A stretch of DNA of 64,000 nt from NCBI RefSeq assembly GCF_013376095.1, contig NZ_JAAMFN010000020.1:1-64000 (forward strand), in the 5' to 3' direction. The notes under the pieces were generated by a model that did no database searches, was not told the origin of the DNA, and saw only the letters and a program-made list of their open reading frames with translations. The translations under genes were made by a program, and so were the position numbers. This document shows positions 47,732 to 56,804 of this stretch, in pieces (position 1 is the stretch's first letter; every line of letters starts with the position of its first letter). Source of the stretch: Arthrobacter sp. SDTb3-6 (GTDB lineage: Bacteria > Actinomycetota > Actinomycetes > Actinomycetales > Micrococcaceae).

Positions 47732-48763
47732 TCAGCCCTTCACTTTCGAATTCCAGTTGTCCCCAAAAATGTCCCGGTATGCCGCGGCCAGCCGCAGCGG
47801 GTCGTGGACGGAGGTCCTTGCGGAGCTCCCCACCTTACCGAACACCACCTCGGCGCCCAGCATCGCGGCCGCCTCGGTGAACCCCGCCACATCGGCAATG
47901 CCGGACGGGTCCGCCAGCACCACGTCAACTCCGAAGCCAGGCGCATAGCGGGAAATGACCCGCAGGTGGTCCGCCGCATCCAGTCCGGTGGCTTCCAGGT
48001 CGTTGACGTCCAGGTTCATGGTCAACAGGCGCCTGGCCTTGGTGGTGCACAGCGCCCGGCGCATCTCCGGCAGGAGCAGGTGGGGCAGCACGGAGGTGTA
48101 CCAGGAACCGGGCCCCAGCACCACCCAGTCGGCCTCGTGGATGGCCGTGACGGCCTCGACGCAGGCGGGGGCGTCCTCGGGCAGCAGCCGGACGTTGTCC
48201 AGCCCCCCGGCCTTGGCCAGATGGGCCTGGCCGCGGATGACGGTGCCGTCCGGGTGTGTGGCGTCGGTCGCGGCCACCACGCGGCCTTCGATGGTCAGCG
48301 GCACACTGGCCATGGGCAGCACCTCGCCGCGGGCGCCCAGCAGGGCGCCGGCCCAGCGCAGTCCTGCCACGGTGTCCCCCAGCAGTTCCCACAGGGTCAC
48401 GATCAGCAGGTTGCCGAGGGCGTGGTTGTCCAATGAACCGGCCGTGCCGTTGCGGGAGGTGAAGCGGTGCTGCATGACGTCGCGCCAGGTGCGGCCCCAG
48501 TCGGTGTCGTCGCAGAGCGCGGCCAGGGCCATGCGCAGGTCGCCCGGCGGGAGGACGCCGAGCTCGTCGCGCAGGCGGCCGGAGGAACCGCCGTCGTCCG
48601 CCACGGTCACGACGGCGGTGAGGTTGCTCGTCAGCAGGCGCAAGGCGGACAGGGACGCGGCCAGGCCGTGGCCGCCGCCCAGTGCGGTGACCTGCACGCC
48701 GGATTCGAAGGCGGGCAGGCGCCCGCCGCCGGCCGGGACCACCGGCAAAATACCCGTGTACAC
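47732..48763 (-). CDS. yvcK: YvcK-family gluconeogenesis/cell-wall factor
   Basis: A 343-residue member of the CofD/YvcK family that binds UDP-sugars and influences peptidoglycan synthesis and growth on gluconeogenic carbon. The N-terminal loop is VTALGGGHGLAASLSALRL, followed by VTVADDGGSSGRLRDELGVLPPGDLRMAL, and GPGSWYTSVLPHLLLPE. The GTG at 48763 has GGGAG 5 nt upstream. It forms the conserved rapZ-yvcK-whiA trio with gaps of only 2-3 nt. Confidence 0.95.
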   Translation of the reverse strand: MYTGILPVVPAGGGRLPAFESGVQVTALGGGHGLAASLSALRLLTSNLTAVVTVADDGGSSGRLRDELGVLPPGDLRMALAALCDDTDWGRTWRDVMQHRFTSRNGTAGSLDNHALGNLLIVTLWELLGDTVAGLRWAGALLGARGEVLPMASVPLTIEGRVVAATDATHPDGTVIRGQAHLAKAGGLDNVRLLPEDAPACVEAVTAIHEADWVVLGPGSWYTSVLPHLLLPEMRRALCTTKARRLLTMNLDVNDLEATGLDAADHLRVISRYAPGFGVDVVLADPSGIADVAGFTEAAAMLGAEVVFGKVGSSARTSVHDPLRLAAAYRDIFGDNWNSKVKG

Positions 48764-48765
48764 CG

Positions 48766-49686
48766 TTACTCCCGGCCCAGGTCGCGGTGCCTGATGCTGG
48801 TGGTGACCCGCGGGTACTGGCTCAGGCGCCTGGCCAGCTCGATCGCCACGGCCACGGAGCGGTGCTTGCCGCCCGTGCAGCCGACGGCGATGGTGGCGTA
48901 GTGCTTGTTTTCCCGGCGGTACCCCTCCAGCACGGGTTCCAGGGCGTGCACGTAGCGTTGCACAAAGTCGGCGGCACCATGGTCCTTGAGCACAAAGTCG
49001 CTCACCGCCTTGTCCTCGCCCGTGAGGGGGCGCAGCTGCGGGACCCAGTGCGGGTTGGGGATGAAGCGGACGTCGGCGACGTAGTTGGCGTCCACGGGCA
49101 GCCCGTACTTGAAGCCGAAGCTCATGATGGTCAGGGCCAGGACCACGGGGCCGGATTCGGAGAACAGCTCCGTGACGGCCGCGCCGAGTTCGTGCACGTT
49201 CAGCACGGAGGTGTCCAGCACCATCTCCGCCTGCGACTTCATCTCGGCCAGCAGCTGTCGTTCGGCGCCAATGCCGTCCAGGATGCGCCCGTCCTTCTGC
49301 AGGGGGTGGGGGCGGCGGGCCAGCTCAAACCGGCGCACCAGCGTCTCGTCGCTCGCGTCCAGGAACAGCACCCGGTAGGCCACACCCGCGGCGGAGAGCG
49401 CGTTGAGCGATTCGCGGATGTCGGCAAAGAGGGCCTTGCCGCGCACGTCAACCACCACGGCCAGTTTCGGCAGGGCACCGGGCATGCGTGAGACCAGCTC
49501 GGACAGGGCTGCGAGCATTTGCGGGGGCAGGTTTTCGATGACGTACCAGCCCAGGTCCTCGAGGGCGTTGGCTGCCGTGCTGCGCCCGGCCCCCGACATT
49601 CCGGTGACCACCAACAGCTCCGGTTCGACCGGCTTGACCGGGGTCAGCGGACGTTCAGCGGTTGCTGGATCTTGGTGCCCTGGCAT
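48766..49686 (-). CDS. rapZ: RNase adapter / nucleotide-binding protein RapZ
   Basis: A 306-residue P-loop protein. Walker A reads [17 protein letters not shown]-like segment [23 protein letters not shown] and the C-terminal [18 protein letters not shown] are typical. In E. coli it delivers the small RNA GlmZ to RNase E; in Gram-positives the role is less clear but linked to YvcK and cell-wall precursors. The ATG at 49686 has AGGGAG 5 nt upstream; the in-frame extension to 49758 is leader. Confidence 0.94.
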   Translation of the reverse strand: MPGHQDPATAERPLTPVKPVEPELLVVTGMSGAGRSTAANALEDLGWYVIENLPPQMLAALSELVSRMPGALPKLAVVVDVRGKALFADIRESLNALSAAGVAYRVLFLDASDETLVRRFELARRPHPLQKDGRILDGIGAERQLLAEMKSQAEMVLDTSVLNVHELGAAVTELFSESGPVVLALTIMSFGFKYGLPVDANYVADVRFIPNPHWVPQLRPLTGEDKAVSDFVLKDHGAADFVQRYVHALEPVLEGYRRENKHYATIAVGCTGGKHRSVAVAIELARRLSQYPRVTTSIRHRDLGRE

Positions 49687-49817
49687 GGCGCTCCCTTGGA
49701 ATCGGTGGTGTGGACGCCGCTTCCTGCGCGGCAGGGCGTCCGGCTTTGCTACCTGCAAGCCTAGAGGAATTTCCCGCCGGCCCGGAATCCCGGAGCCGGG
49801 CGGGGACGGCCCCGCGG

Positions 49818-49872
49818 CTGTCCCGCAGTGGTCCCCGGGGCGTCCCGGAGCCGTCCCCCAGCCGGTCCGCGG
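49818..49872. repeat. imperfect 11-bp tandem repeat after uvrC
   Basis: Five consecutive 11-mers of the form NNGTCCCNNNG (CTGTCCCGCAG, TGGTCCCCGGG, GCGTCCCGGAG, CCGTCCCCCAG, CCGGTCCGCGG) end 5 nt beyond the uvrC stop. The rest of the 191-nt gap to rapZ shows nothing recognisable. Confidence 0.6.
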
Positions 49873-49877
49873 CCGGG

Positions 49878-51848
49878 TCAGTCGAGGATTTCCCCGGTGG
49901 CCATGTTGACGGCGGGCGCGGCCTCACCCTGGCCCCCGGCGGCCAGGGTGTCATGGACCGCCTGCGCCAGCACGGGGCCGATCCCCGGGGCCTGGGCCAG
50001 TTCGTCCACGGACGCGGCCCGCACCTTTTTGAGGGAGCCGAAGTGGCCCAGGAGCGCCTTTTGCTTCGCCGCGCCCAGGCCCGGGACGGCATCCAGCGCG
50101 GAGGCCGTCATGGCCTTGCCGCGCTTGGCCCGGTGGAAGGTGATGGCGAAGCGGTGGGCCTCGTCGCGGATGCGCTGGAGCAGGTAGAGCCCCTCGGAGG
50201 ACCGGGGCAGGATGACCGGGAAGTCGCTGTCCGGCACCCAGACCTCCTCCAGGCGCTTGGCCAGCCCGACGACGGCAACGTCGGTGATGCCCAGTTCTGC
50301 CAGTGCGCGGGAGGCGGCGTTGACCTGGGGCACGCCGCCGTCGACCACCACCAGGTTGGGCGGGTAGGCAAACTTGCGGGCCGCCTCGGGCGCGGCGTCG
50401 GCGGCGGAGATGTCCCCCGAGGCCGGCACGGCCTGGGCCCGCTCCCCCTGCTCGGCCAGGTAGTTGCGGAAGCGGCGGGTGATGACGTCGTGCATCGAGG
50501 CGGTGTCGTCGATGGCGGCGTCGCCGGTGATGGCGAACTTGCGGTATTCGCCCTTCTTGGCCAGCCCGTCCTCCACGACGACCATGGAGGCCACCACGTT
50601 GGTGCCCTGCACGTGGGAAATGTCATAGCATTCGATCCGCAGCAGCGGCATGGGCAGGTCCAGTGCCTCCTGCAGCTCGGCGAGTGCCAGGGAGCGGGTG
50701 GTGAGGTCCCCCGCCCGGCGGGACTTGTGCAGCGCCATGGCCTGCCGGGCATTTTGCCGGACCGTGTCCATGAGCGCTGCCTTTTCCCCCCGCTGGGGCA
50801 CCTTGATCTCCACCTTGCCGTGGCGCAGCCCGCCCAGCCACTGCGCCAGGTCCAGGTGGTTGGCCGGCAGCTCGGGCACCAGGATTTGGCGCGGGATGGC
50901 GTCCTGCTGCTGGTCCCCGGCCCCGTAGACCTGCTGCATGAGGTGTTCCCAGAGGTCGGCGTCGGTGGCGTCCTCCACCTTTTCCACGACCCAGCCGCGC
51001 TGGCCGCGGATGCGCCCGCCGCGGACGTAAAACACCTGCACGGCGGCCTCCAGCTCGTCCTGTTCGACGGCGAAGATGTCGGCATTGGTGTCTTCCGCCA
51101 ACACCACGGCGTTGCGTTCAAACACCTTCTTCAAGGCGATGATGTCGTCGCGCAGCCGGGCTGCCTGCTCGTAGTCGAGCGTGGCGACGGCGGCCTGCAT
51201 CTCCTTCTCCAGGCGGCTGATGAAGCGCTTGGCCTCCCCGCCCATGAAGTCGCAGAAGTCCTGGGCGAGCGCCCGGTGGTCCTCCTCGCTGATGCGGCCC
51301 ACGCAGGGTGCGGCGCACTTGTCGATGTAGCCGAGCAGGCAGGGGCGCCCGCTGCGTTCGGCGCGCCGCAGCACGCCGGGGCTGCAGCTGCGCACGGGGA
51401 AGACACGCAGCAGGGTGTCCATGGTTTCCCTGATGGCCCCCGCAGTGTAGGGGCCGAAGTACTTGGTGCCCTTGCGCCGTTCACCGCGCATGACCTGCAC
51501 GCGCGGGAACTTCTCCCCCATGGACACTGCCAGGTACGGGTAGGTCTTGTCGTCCCGGAAGGCCAGGTTGTACCGGGGCGCGAATTCCTTGATCCAGGTG
51601 TATTCCAGCTGCAGGGCTTCCAGCTCGCTGCCCACCGTGGTCCACTGCACGCTGGCGGCATGGTGGACCATGGCGTGGGTCTTGGGCAGCAGGCCGGCCG
51701 GATTGGCGAAGTATGAGTTCAGCCGCGAGCGGAGGTTCTTGGCCTTGCCCACATAGATGATGCGGCCGTGTTCATCCCGGAACCTGTACACGCCGGGGTT
51801 GGTGGGGATCTCCCCGGGCTTGGGCCGGTAGCTGGAAGGATCTGCCAC
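49878..51848 (-). CDS. uvrC: excinuclease ABC subunit C
   Basis: Makes both incisions in nucleotide excision repair, 656 residues. The N-terminal GIY-YIG nuclease domain is [25 protein letters not shown]. The UVR helical motif near 200-240 contains [13 protein letters not shown]. The C-terminal RNase H-like nuclease shows [20 protein letters not shown] and [12 protein letters not shown], and the tail carries a double helix-hairpin-helix ([25 protein letters not shown]). The Cys cluster in [18 protein letters not shown] is a probable Fe-S ligand set. It begins 2 nt after plsC. Confidence 0.96.
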   Translation of the reverse strand: MADPSSYRPKPGEIPTNPGVYRFRDEHGRIIYVGKAKNLRSRLNSYFANPAGLLPKTHAMVHHAASVQWTTVGSELEALQLEYTWIKEFAPRYNLAFRDDKTYPYLAVSMGEKFPRVQVMRGERRKGTKYFGPYTAGAIRETMDTLLRVFPVRSCSPGVLRRAERSGRPCLLGYIDKCAAPCVGRISEEDHRALAQDFCDFMGGEAKRFISRLEKEMQAAVATLDYEQAARLRDDIIALKKVFERNAVVLAEDTNADIFAVEQDELEAAVQVFYVRGGRIRGQRGWVVEKVEDATDADLWEHLMQQVYGAGDQQQDAIPRQILVPELPANHLDLAQWLGGLRHGKVEIKVPQRGEKAALMDTVRQNARQAMALHKSRRAGDLTTRSLALAELQEALDLPMPLLRIECYDISHVQGTNVVASMVVVEDGLAKKGEYRKFAITGDAAIDDTASMHDVITRRFRNYLAEQGERAQAVPASGDISAADAAPEAARKFAYPPNLVVVDGGVPQVNAASRALAELGITDVAVVGLAKRLEEVWVPDSDFPVILPRSSEGLYLLQRIRDEAHRFAITFHRAKRGKAMTASALDAVPGLGAAKQKALLGHFGSLKKVRAASVDELAQAPGIGPVLAQAVHDTLAAGGQGEAAPAVNMATGEILD

Positions 51849-51850
51849 GA

Positions 51851-52519
51851 CTACTCCGTGCCGGGGCTCTGGTTGTACTTGGAGCTGCGGGCCTGCCCTG
51901 TCAGTGCGGCGATGGCGTCCATGATGGTGTCGGTGACGGCGCGGCGGGCCGGCAGGGAATGGTCCGGGCCGGTCTTTTCAAAGCTGAGGGGCGTGCCGAA
52001 CTTCAAGGTGAACGGGGCCGGCTTGACGGTGTTCCGGCCGGCCGGCTGCAGCTTTTCGGTGCCGATGAGCCCCACCGGCACCACGGGGGCGCCCGTGGTC
52101 AGGGCCAGCCAGCCCACCCCGGTGCGGCCGCGGTACAGGACGCCGTCGCGGGAGCGCGTGCCCTCCGGGTAGATCCCGACGCCTTCGCCGCGGCCCAGGA
52201 TGTCCAGCAGGGTCTTCAGGGCCTGCACGCTGGCCGCCTGTTCGCCGCGTTCCACCGGAATGGAGTGCACGGCCTCGAAGAACTGCTTCATGAGCCTGCC
52301 CTTGAGGCCCTTGCCGGTGAAGTACTCGGCCTTGGCAAAAAATGACACCGGCCGCGGCGTCAGGGCCTGGACGATGACCGAGTCAAAAAAGGACAGGTGG
52401 TTCGGCGCCACGATGAACGGCCCGTCGGCGGGGACGTTCTTCAGCCCCTCCACCGTGGGGTGGCACAAGCCGGCGATGGTGCCGCGGGTCAGGGCGCGGG
52501 TGAGGTCATACAGCGCCAT
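51851..52519 (-). CDS. 1-acyl-glycerol-3-phosphate acyltransferase family
   Basis: Membrane-associated acyltransferase of 222 residues making phosphatidic acid from lysophosphatidic acid. Motif I is NHLSFFDS (the H-x4-D catalytic pair), followed by FFAKAEYF and motif III YPEGTRSRDG, then VVPVGLIGT. The ATG at 52519 lies 14 nt inside the preceding phosphatase gene, so translation is probably coupled. Its role within this DNA repair neighbourhood is incidental. Confidence 0.9.
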   Translation of the reverse strand: MALYDLTRALTRGTIAGLCHPTVEGLKNVPADGPFIVAPNHLSFFDSVIVQALTPRPVSFFAKAEYFTGKGLKGRLMKQFFEAVHSIPVERGEQAASVQALKTLLDILGRGEGVGIYPEGTRSRDGVLYRGRTGVGWLALTTGAPVVPVGLIGTEKLQPAGRNTVKPAPFTLKFGTPLSFEKTGPDHSLPARRAVTDTIMDAIAALTGQARSSKYNQSPGTE

Positions 52520-53294
52520 CGGCGGCCTCCCCGGCTGCTCGGGCCGGTTCCGCCGCCAGCGCCTGCAGCAGCCCCTCCGTGGAATGCACGACGCCGGCGG
52601 CCCCTGCCGCTTCCAGCTCACCGTCGGGGGCGAAGCCCCAGGCGACGCCGATGCAGTCCAGGCCGTTGGCGCGGGCCCCGTTGACGTCCTGGTGCCGGTC
52701 CCCCACCATGACGGCCCGGTCCGCGCCGGGCATTGCGTCAAGGGCTGCGGCAATGATCTCTGCCTTGCCGGCACGGTAGCCGGCGTCGCCGGGCATGAGG
52801 GTCTCGTCGGCGTGCGAGCCCCGGATGACGTCAAAGCATCCCGCGAGCCCGTGGTGCGCCAGCAGGGTTTGCGCCAGCGGCTCCGGTTTTTGGGTGGCGA
52901 CGGCAAGCTGCGCGCCCCGGGCGCGCAGCAGCCCGAGCAGTTCCTTGATGCCGGGATACACGGCCGACATCGCCATGCCGCGTTCGGCGTACCAGCTGCG
53001 GTAGCTGGCGATCACCGCGGGGACCTGCGGTTCCGGGACGCCCAAAATGTTGACCAGCCCGTCGGCCAGCTTGGGTCCAACCATCCGGTCGAGCATTTCC
53101 GGGGCGGGAACCGGCAGGCCCAGGCTGTGCAGGGCGTGGGCGATCCCGCCGGTGATGCCGCCAGCCGGGTCCACCAGGGTCCCGTCAAGGTCAAAGACAA
53201 CAGCATCATAAGAGACAGCTTCATGGACGGCAGCGCCGCCGGGGGCGTCGGGAACGGGCCGGCCGGCAGCCAGCGCGGGTTGGGCAGTAGTCAC
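52506..53294 (-). CDS. HAD-family phosphatase (phosphoglycolate phosphatase-like)
   Basis: A 262-residue HAD hydrolase with an alpha-helical cap. Motif I is VFDLDGTLVDPAGG, motif II AVATQKPEP, motif III the lysine near AGYRAGKAEII, and motif IV MVGDRHQDVNGARANGLDCIGVAWGF. This matches Gph/PGP-type enzymes, though substrate assignment in this family is weak. The N-terminal 25 residues precede the domain and may be partly untranslated. The GTG at 53294 lies 6 nt after GAAAAT, another possible leaderless-type signal. Confidence 0.85.
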   Translation of the reverse strand: MTTAQPALAAGRPVPDAPGGAAVHEAVSYDAVVFDLDGTLVDPAGGITGGIAHALHSLGLPVPAPEMLDRMVGPKLADGLVNILGVPEPQVPAVIASYRSWYAERGMAMSAVYPGIKELLGLLRARGAQLAVATQKPEPLAQTLLAHHGLAGCFDVIRGSHADETLMPGDAGYRAGKAEIIAAALDAMPGADRAVMVGDRHQDVNGARANGLDCIGVAWGFAPDGELEAAGAAGVVHSTEGLLQALAAEPARAAGEAADGAV

Positions 53295-53334
53295 CCGCCC
53301 ATTTTCTCATGTGCCGCCCGCCCTGCCGGACAAG

Positions 53335-53352
53335 CATGCCCCGGCGGGCATG
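53335..53352 (-). terminator. hairpin after uvrA
   Basis: CATGCCC, loop CGGC, GGGCATG: a 7-bp perfect stem 38 nt past the uvrA stop and 41 nt before the phosphatase start. There is no U-tract; it is a likely weak terminator of uvrA. Confidence 0.4.
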
Positions 53353-53389
53353 TACGCCCGGCCGGGGCTGGACTTCCCTGCGCCGGCCG

Positions 53390-56278
53390 TCAGCCGGCCA
53401 GTGCCTCCCGCAGGAACGTCGCAGTGTAGCTTTCGGTGCTCTTGGCCACCTTCTCCGGGGTGCCCTGGGCCACCAGCTGGCCGCCGCCGGTGCCGCCGTC
53501 CGGGCCCAGGTCCACGATCCAGTCGGCACTCTTGATGACGTCCAGGTTGTGTTCAATCACGATCACCGTGTTGCCCTTGTCCACCAGGCCCTGCAGGACC
53601 AGCAGCAGCTTGCGGATGTCCTCGAAGTGCAGACCCGTGGTCGGCTCGTCCAGGACGTAGATGCTGCGCCCGTTGGAGCGCTTTTGCAGTTCCGCGGCCA
53701 GCTTCACGCGCTGCGCTTCCCCGCCGGAGAGCGTCGTGGAGGCCTGGCCCAGGCGGACGTAGCCGAGCCCCACGTCGACCAGGGTGCGCAGGTGCCGGGC
53801 GATGGGGGTGAACGCGGCGAAGAACTCCGCGCCCTCCTCAATGGGCATGTTTAGCACGTCGGCGATGGACTTGCCCTTGTAGTGGACCTCCAGGGTCTCC
53901 CTGTTGTAGCGGGCCCCGTGGCACACCTCGCAGGGGACGTAGACGTCCGGCAGGAAGTTCATTTCGATCTTCAGCGTGCCGTCGCCGGCGCAGGCCTCGC
54001 AGCGCCCGCCCTTGACGTTGAAGGAGAAGCGGCCCGGCTGGTAGCCGCGGACCTTGGCTTCGTTGGTTTCGGCGAACAGCTTGCGGATGTTGTCAAAGAC
54101 GCCGGTGTACGTGGCGGGGTTGGAGCGCGGGGTACGGCCAATGGGGCTCTGGTCGACATGGACCACCTTGTCCAGGTGCTCCAGTCCGTCCACGCGCAGG
54201 TGGCGCCCGGCCACCTGCTTGGCGCCGTTGAGCTTGTTCGCAAGGACCTTGTACAGGATCTCATTGACCAGGGTGGACTTGCCGGAACCGCTGACGCCGG
54301 TGACGGCCGTCATGACGCCCAGGGGAAAGGCGACGTCGAGGTTTCGGAGGTTGTTTTCGCGGGCGCCCACCACCTTCAGCTGGCGTGCCTTGTCGTGTTT
54401 ACGCCGCTTGGCCGGCACCGGGATGTTCTTGCGCCCGGAGAGGTAGTCCCCCGTCAGCGACCCGGTGTTTTCCAGCAGTCCCGCCACGGAGCCGGAGTGG
54501 ACCACACGGCCGCCGTGCTCGCCGGCCCCGGGGCCGATGTCCACGATCCAGTCGGCCTCGTTGATGGTGTCCTCGTCGTGTTCGACCACAATGAGCGTGT
54601 TGCCCAGGTCCCGCAGCCGCGTCAACGTCTCGATGAGCCGCCGGTTGTCGCGTTGGTGCAGCCCGATGGACGGTTCGTCAAGCACATACAGCACGCCGAC
54701 CAGGCCGGATCCGATCTGGGTGGCCAGCCGGATGCGCTGGGCCTCGCCGCCGGAGAGGGTGGCGGAAGCCCGCTCCAGGTTCAGGTACTCCAGACCCACG
54801 TCGAGCAGGAACTTCAGCCGGGCCTGGATCTCCTTCAGGACCTGGCTGGCGATTTGTGCCTCGCGGCCCGTCAGCACCAGGGTGGAGAGGAATTCGAAGC
54901 AGTCGCGCATGGACAGGGCGCAGGTCTCGGCGATGGACTTGCCGTTGATCAACACGGACAGCGACGCCGGGTTCAGCCGGGCACCGCCACAGGCCGGGCA
55001 CGGAATCTGGCGCATGTACTCTTCGTAGCGGTCGCGGGCGGAGTCCGACTCCGTCTCCTGGTGCTTGCGCTGGATGTACTGCACGGCGCCCTCAAAGCCG
55101 GTGCTGTACTTGCGTTCGCGGCCAAAGCGGTTCCGGTACTGGACCACCACCTTGTGGTCCTTGCCGTAGAGGATGGCCTGGCGGGATTCGGTGCTGAGCT
55201 TGTTCCAGGAGTCCTCGAGGGAGAAGCCCAGCTCATCGGCGAGCCCTTCCAGGAGCCGGTTCCAGTATTCGGTGGTGGCCGTGCCCAGCGACCACGGGGC
55301 GATGGCGCCTTCGCGCAGCGAGAGGTAGGGGTTGGGGACCACCAGTTCCTCGTCCACCTCCAGCTTGGTGCCGATGCCGCTGCAGGCGCTGCAGGCGCCG
55401 AACGGGTTGTTGAAGGAAAAGGAGCGCGGCTCAATTTCGTCAATGGCCAGGGGGTGTTCGTTGGGGCAGGCGAGGTTCTCCGAGAATTGCCGCACGCGCC
55501 CGTCCTCGGACTCCCCGAGGTCCACCAGCTCGGCCAGGACCCGGCCCTCGGCCAGGCCGAGCGCCGTTTCGACGGAGTCGGTGAGTCGCTGGCGGATCCC
55601 GTCCTTGACCACCAGCCGGTCCACCACCACCTCGATGGTGTGCTTGAAGGTCTTCTTCAGCTGGGGCGGGTCGGAGAGCTGGACCTGCACGCCGTCCACC
55701 TTGGCGCGCGAATAGCCCTTTGCCGTCAGCTCGCGGAACAGCTCCACAAACTCACCCTTGCGGTCGCGCACCACGGGGGCCAGCACCTGGAAGCGGGTGC
55801 CCTCGGGCATTTCCAGCAGCTGGTCCACGATCTGCTGGGGTGTCTGCTTGGTGATGGGCTCGCCGCACACGGGGCAGTGCGGGATGCCCACGCGCGCCCA
55901 CAGCAGGCGCATGTAGTCATAAATTTCGGTGATGGTGCCGACGGTGGAGCGCGGATTTTTTGACGTCGACTTTTGGTCGATGGACACGGCCGGGGACAGG
56001 CCCTCGATGAAATCCACATCCGGTTTGTCCACCTGGCCCAGGAACTGCCGGGCGTAGGCGGAGAGGGATTCCACGTAGCGGCGCTGGCCCTCGGCGAAGA
56101 TGGTGTCAAAGGCCAGGGAGGACTTGCCGGAGCCGGACAGGCCGGTAAAGACGATCATGGCGTCACGCGGCAGGTCCAGGTCGACGTTGCGCAGGTTGTG
56201 TTCCCGGGCGCCCTTCACCACGAGGCGGGAGAGGTCGGGACGCTTGATTTCCGGGGTCACGGTGGCAGGCTGGTACAT
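53390..56278 (-). CDS. uvrA: excinuclease ABC subunit A
   Basis: Damage-recognition ATPase of nucleotide excision repair, 962 residues. It has two ABC modules ([14 protein letters not shown] near 44 and [14 protein letters not shown] near 660), each split by a zinc finger: CPVCGEPI early, and the CEACAGDG segment in the second half. Signatures are LSGGEAQRI and LSGGEAQRV. The ATG at 56278 has AAGGA just upstream. An SOS box and a matching promoter lie about 75-95 nt upstream, so it should be induced by DNA damage. Confidence 0.97.
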   Translation of the reverse strand: MYQPATVTPEIKRPDLSRLVVKGAREHNLRNVDLDLPRDAMIVFTGLSGSGKSSLAFDTIFAEGQRRYVESLSAYARQFLGQVDKPDVDFIEGLSPAVSIDQKSTSKNPRSTVGTITEIYDYMRLLWARVGIPHCPVCGEPITKQTPQQIVDQLLEMPEGTRFQVLAPVVRDRKGEFVELFRELTAKGYSRAKVDGVQVQLSDPPQLKKTFKHTIEVVVDRLVVKDGIRQRLTDSVETALGLAEGRVLAELVDLGESEDGRVRQFSENLACPNEHPLAIDEIEPRSFSFNNPFGACSACSGIGTKLEVDEELVVPNPYLSLREGAIAPWSLGTATTEYWNRLLEGLADELGFSLEDSWNKLSTESRQAILYGKDHKVVVQYRNRFGRERKYSTGFEGAVQYIQRKHQETESDSARDRYEEYMRQIPCPACGGARLNPASLSVLINGKSIAETCALSMRDCFEFLSTLVLTGREAQIASQVLKEIQARLKFLLDVGLEYLNLERASATLSGGEAQRIRLATQIGSGLVGVLYVLDEPSIGLHQRDNRRLIETLTRLRDLGNTLIVVEHDEDTINEADWIVDIGPGAGEHGGRVVHSGSVAGLLENTGSLTGDYLSGRKNIPVPAKRRKHDKARQLKVVGARENNLRNLDVAFPLGVMTAVTGVSGSGKSTLVNEILYKVLANKLNGAKQVAGRHLRVDGLEHLDKVVHVDQSPIGRTPRSNPATYTGVFDNIRKLFAETNEAKVRGYQPGRFSFNVKGGRCEACAGDGTLKIEMNFLPDVYVPCEVCHGARYNRETLEVHYKGKSIADVLNMPIEEGAEFFAAFTPIARHLRTLVDVGLGYVRLGQASTTLSGGEAQRVKLAAELQKRSNGRSIYVLDEPTTGLHFEDIRKLLLVLQGLVDKGNTVIVIEHNLDVIKSADWIVDLGPDGGTGGGQLVAQGTPEKVAKSTESYTATFLREALAG

Positions 56279-56347
56279 TGTTTCCTTCGCTTTTCGCGGC
56301 GTCCGGACAGGTGCCGGCAACGCGGTGCTGCGGTGGCACCACGTAAC

Positions 56348-56353
56348 AGTATA
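56348..56353 (-). promoter_or_regulatory. uvrA -10 element
   Basis: TATACT on the minus strand with CTTGTT 16 nt upstream as a possible -35. The transcription start would lie about 60-65 nt before the uvrA ATG. Confidence 0.55.
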
Positions 56354-56354
56354 G

Positions 56355-56370
56355 TCGAATCTTCGTTCGA
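56355..56370. promoter_or_regulatory. LexA SOS box of uvrA
   Basis: TCGAAT-CTTC-GTTCGA matches the actinobacterial LexA consensus TCGAAC-N4-GTTCGA at 11 of 12 conserved positions. It sits between the candidate -10 and -35 of uvrA, where bound LexA would block RNA polymerase. Confidence 0.75.
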
Positions 56371-56411
56371 ACAAGGCTTCTCGAACAGGCTTTCCGGCGA
56401 CGCCTTTGCGA

Positions 56412-56804
56412 CTAGTGCCGGGAGCCGCGCTCCAGCGCGGCAATGACAATCGCCAGGGCCTTGGGGCCGGGGATGCCGAGGTCACGCACGACGCCGGCAT
56501 AGGCCTCCGCCGCTTCCGCCGCCTTGGCGCCGAGCACGTCCCCGCCGGAGGCGATGGCGGTGCCGCTGCGGCCGGCCGTCACCACGATGCCGGCCTGTTC
56601 GAGCTCGCGGTACGAACGGGCCACGGTGTTGGCCGCCACCCCGAGGATCGTGGCGAGCGAGCGCACCGACGGCAGCCTGGCACCGACGGCCAGGGCGCCG
56701 GAGGCGGCCAGGTCCAGGATGCGCATCCTGATCTGTTCATAGGGCGGCACCGAGGAGGTGGTGTCCAGTTTCCACTTGCGCACAATGGCGTCCATGGCGT
56801 TCAC
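56412..56804 (-). CDS. GntR-family regulator (YtrA type)
   Basis: A 130-residue repressor-like protein. The winged helix-turn-helix ([55 protein letters not shown]) is followed by only about 50 residues, the short dimerization tail of the YtrA subfamily, which typically controls adjacent ABC transporter genes. Here the GTG overlaps the stop of the ABC half-transporter gene (GTGA), so it is the third cistron of that operon and probably its autoregulator. Effector unknown. Confidence 0.88.
   Translation of the reverse strand: MNAMDAIVRKWKLDTTSSVPPYEQIRMRILDLAASGALAVGARLPSVRSLATILGVAANTVARSYRELEQAGIVVTAGRSGTAIASGGDVLGAKAAEAAEAYAGVVRDLGIPGPKALAIVIAALERGSRH

Noticed and set aside
49662..51716. 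684-codon open frame antisense to uvrC
   Set aside because: uvrC has all domains; the opposite frame shows only V/G/H/L-rich shadow sequence.
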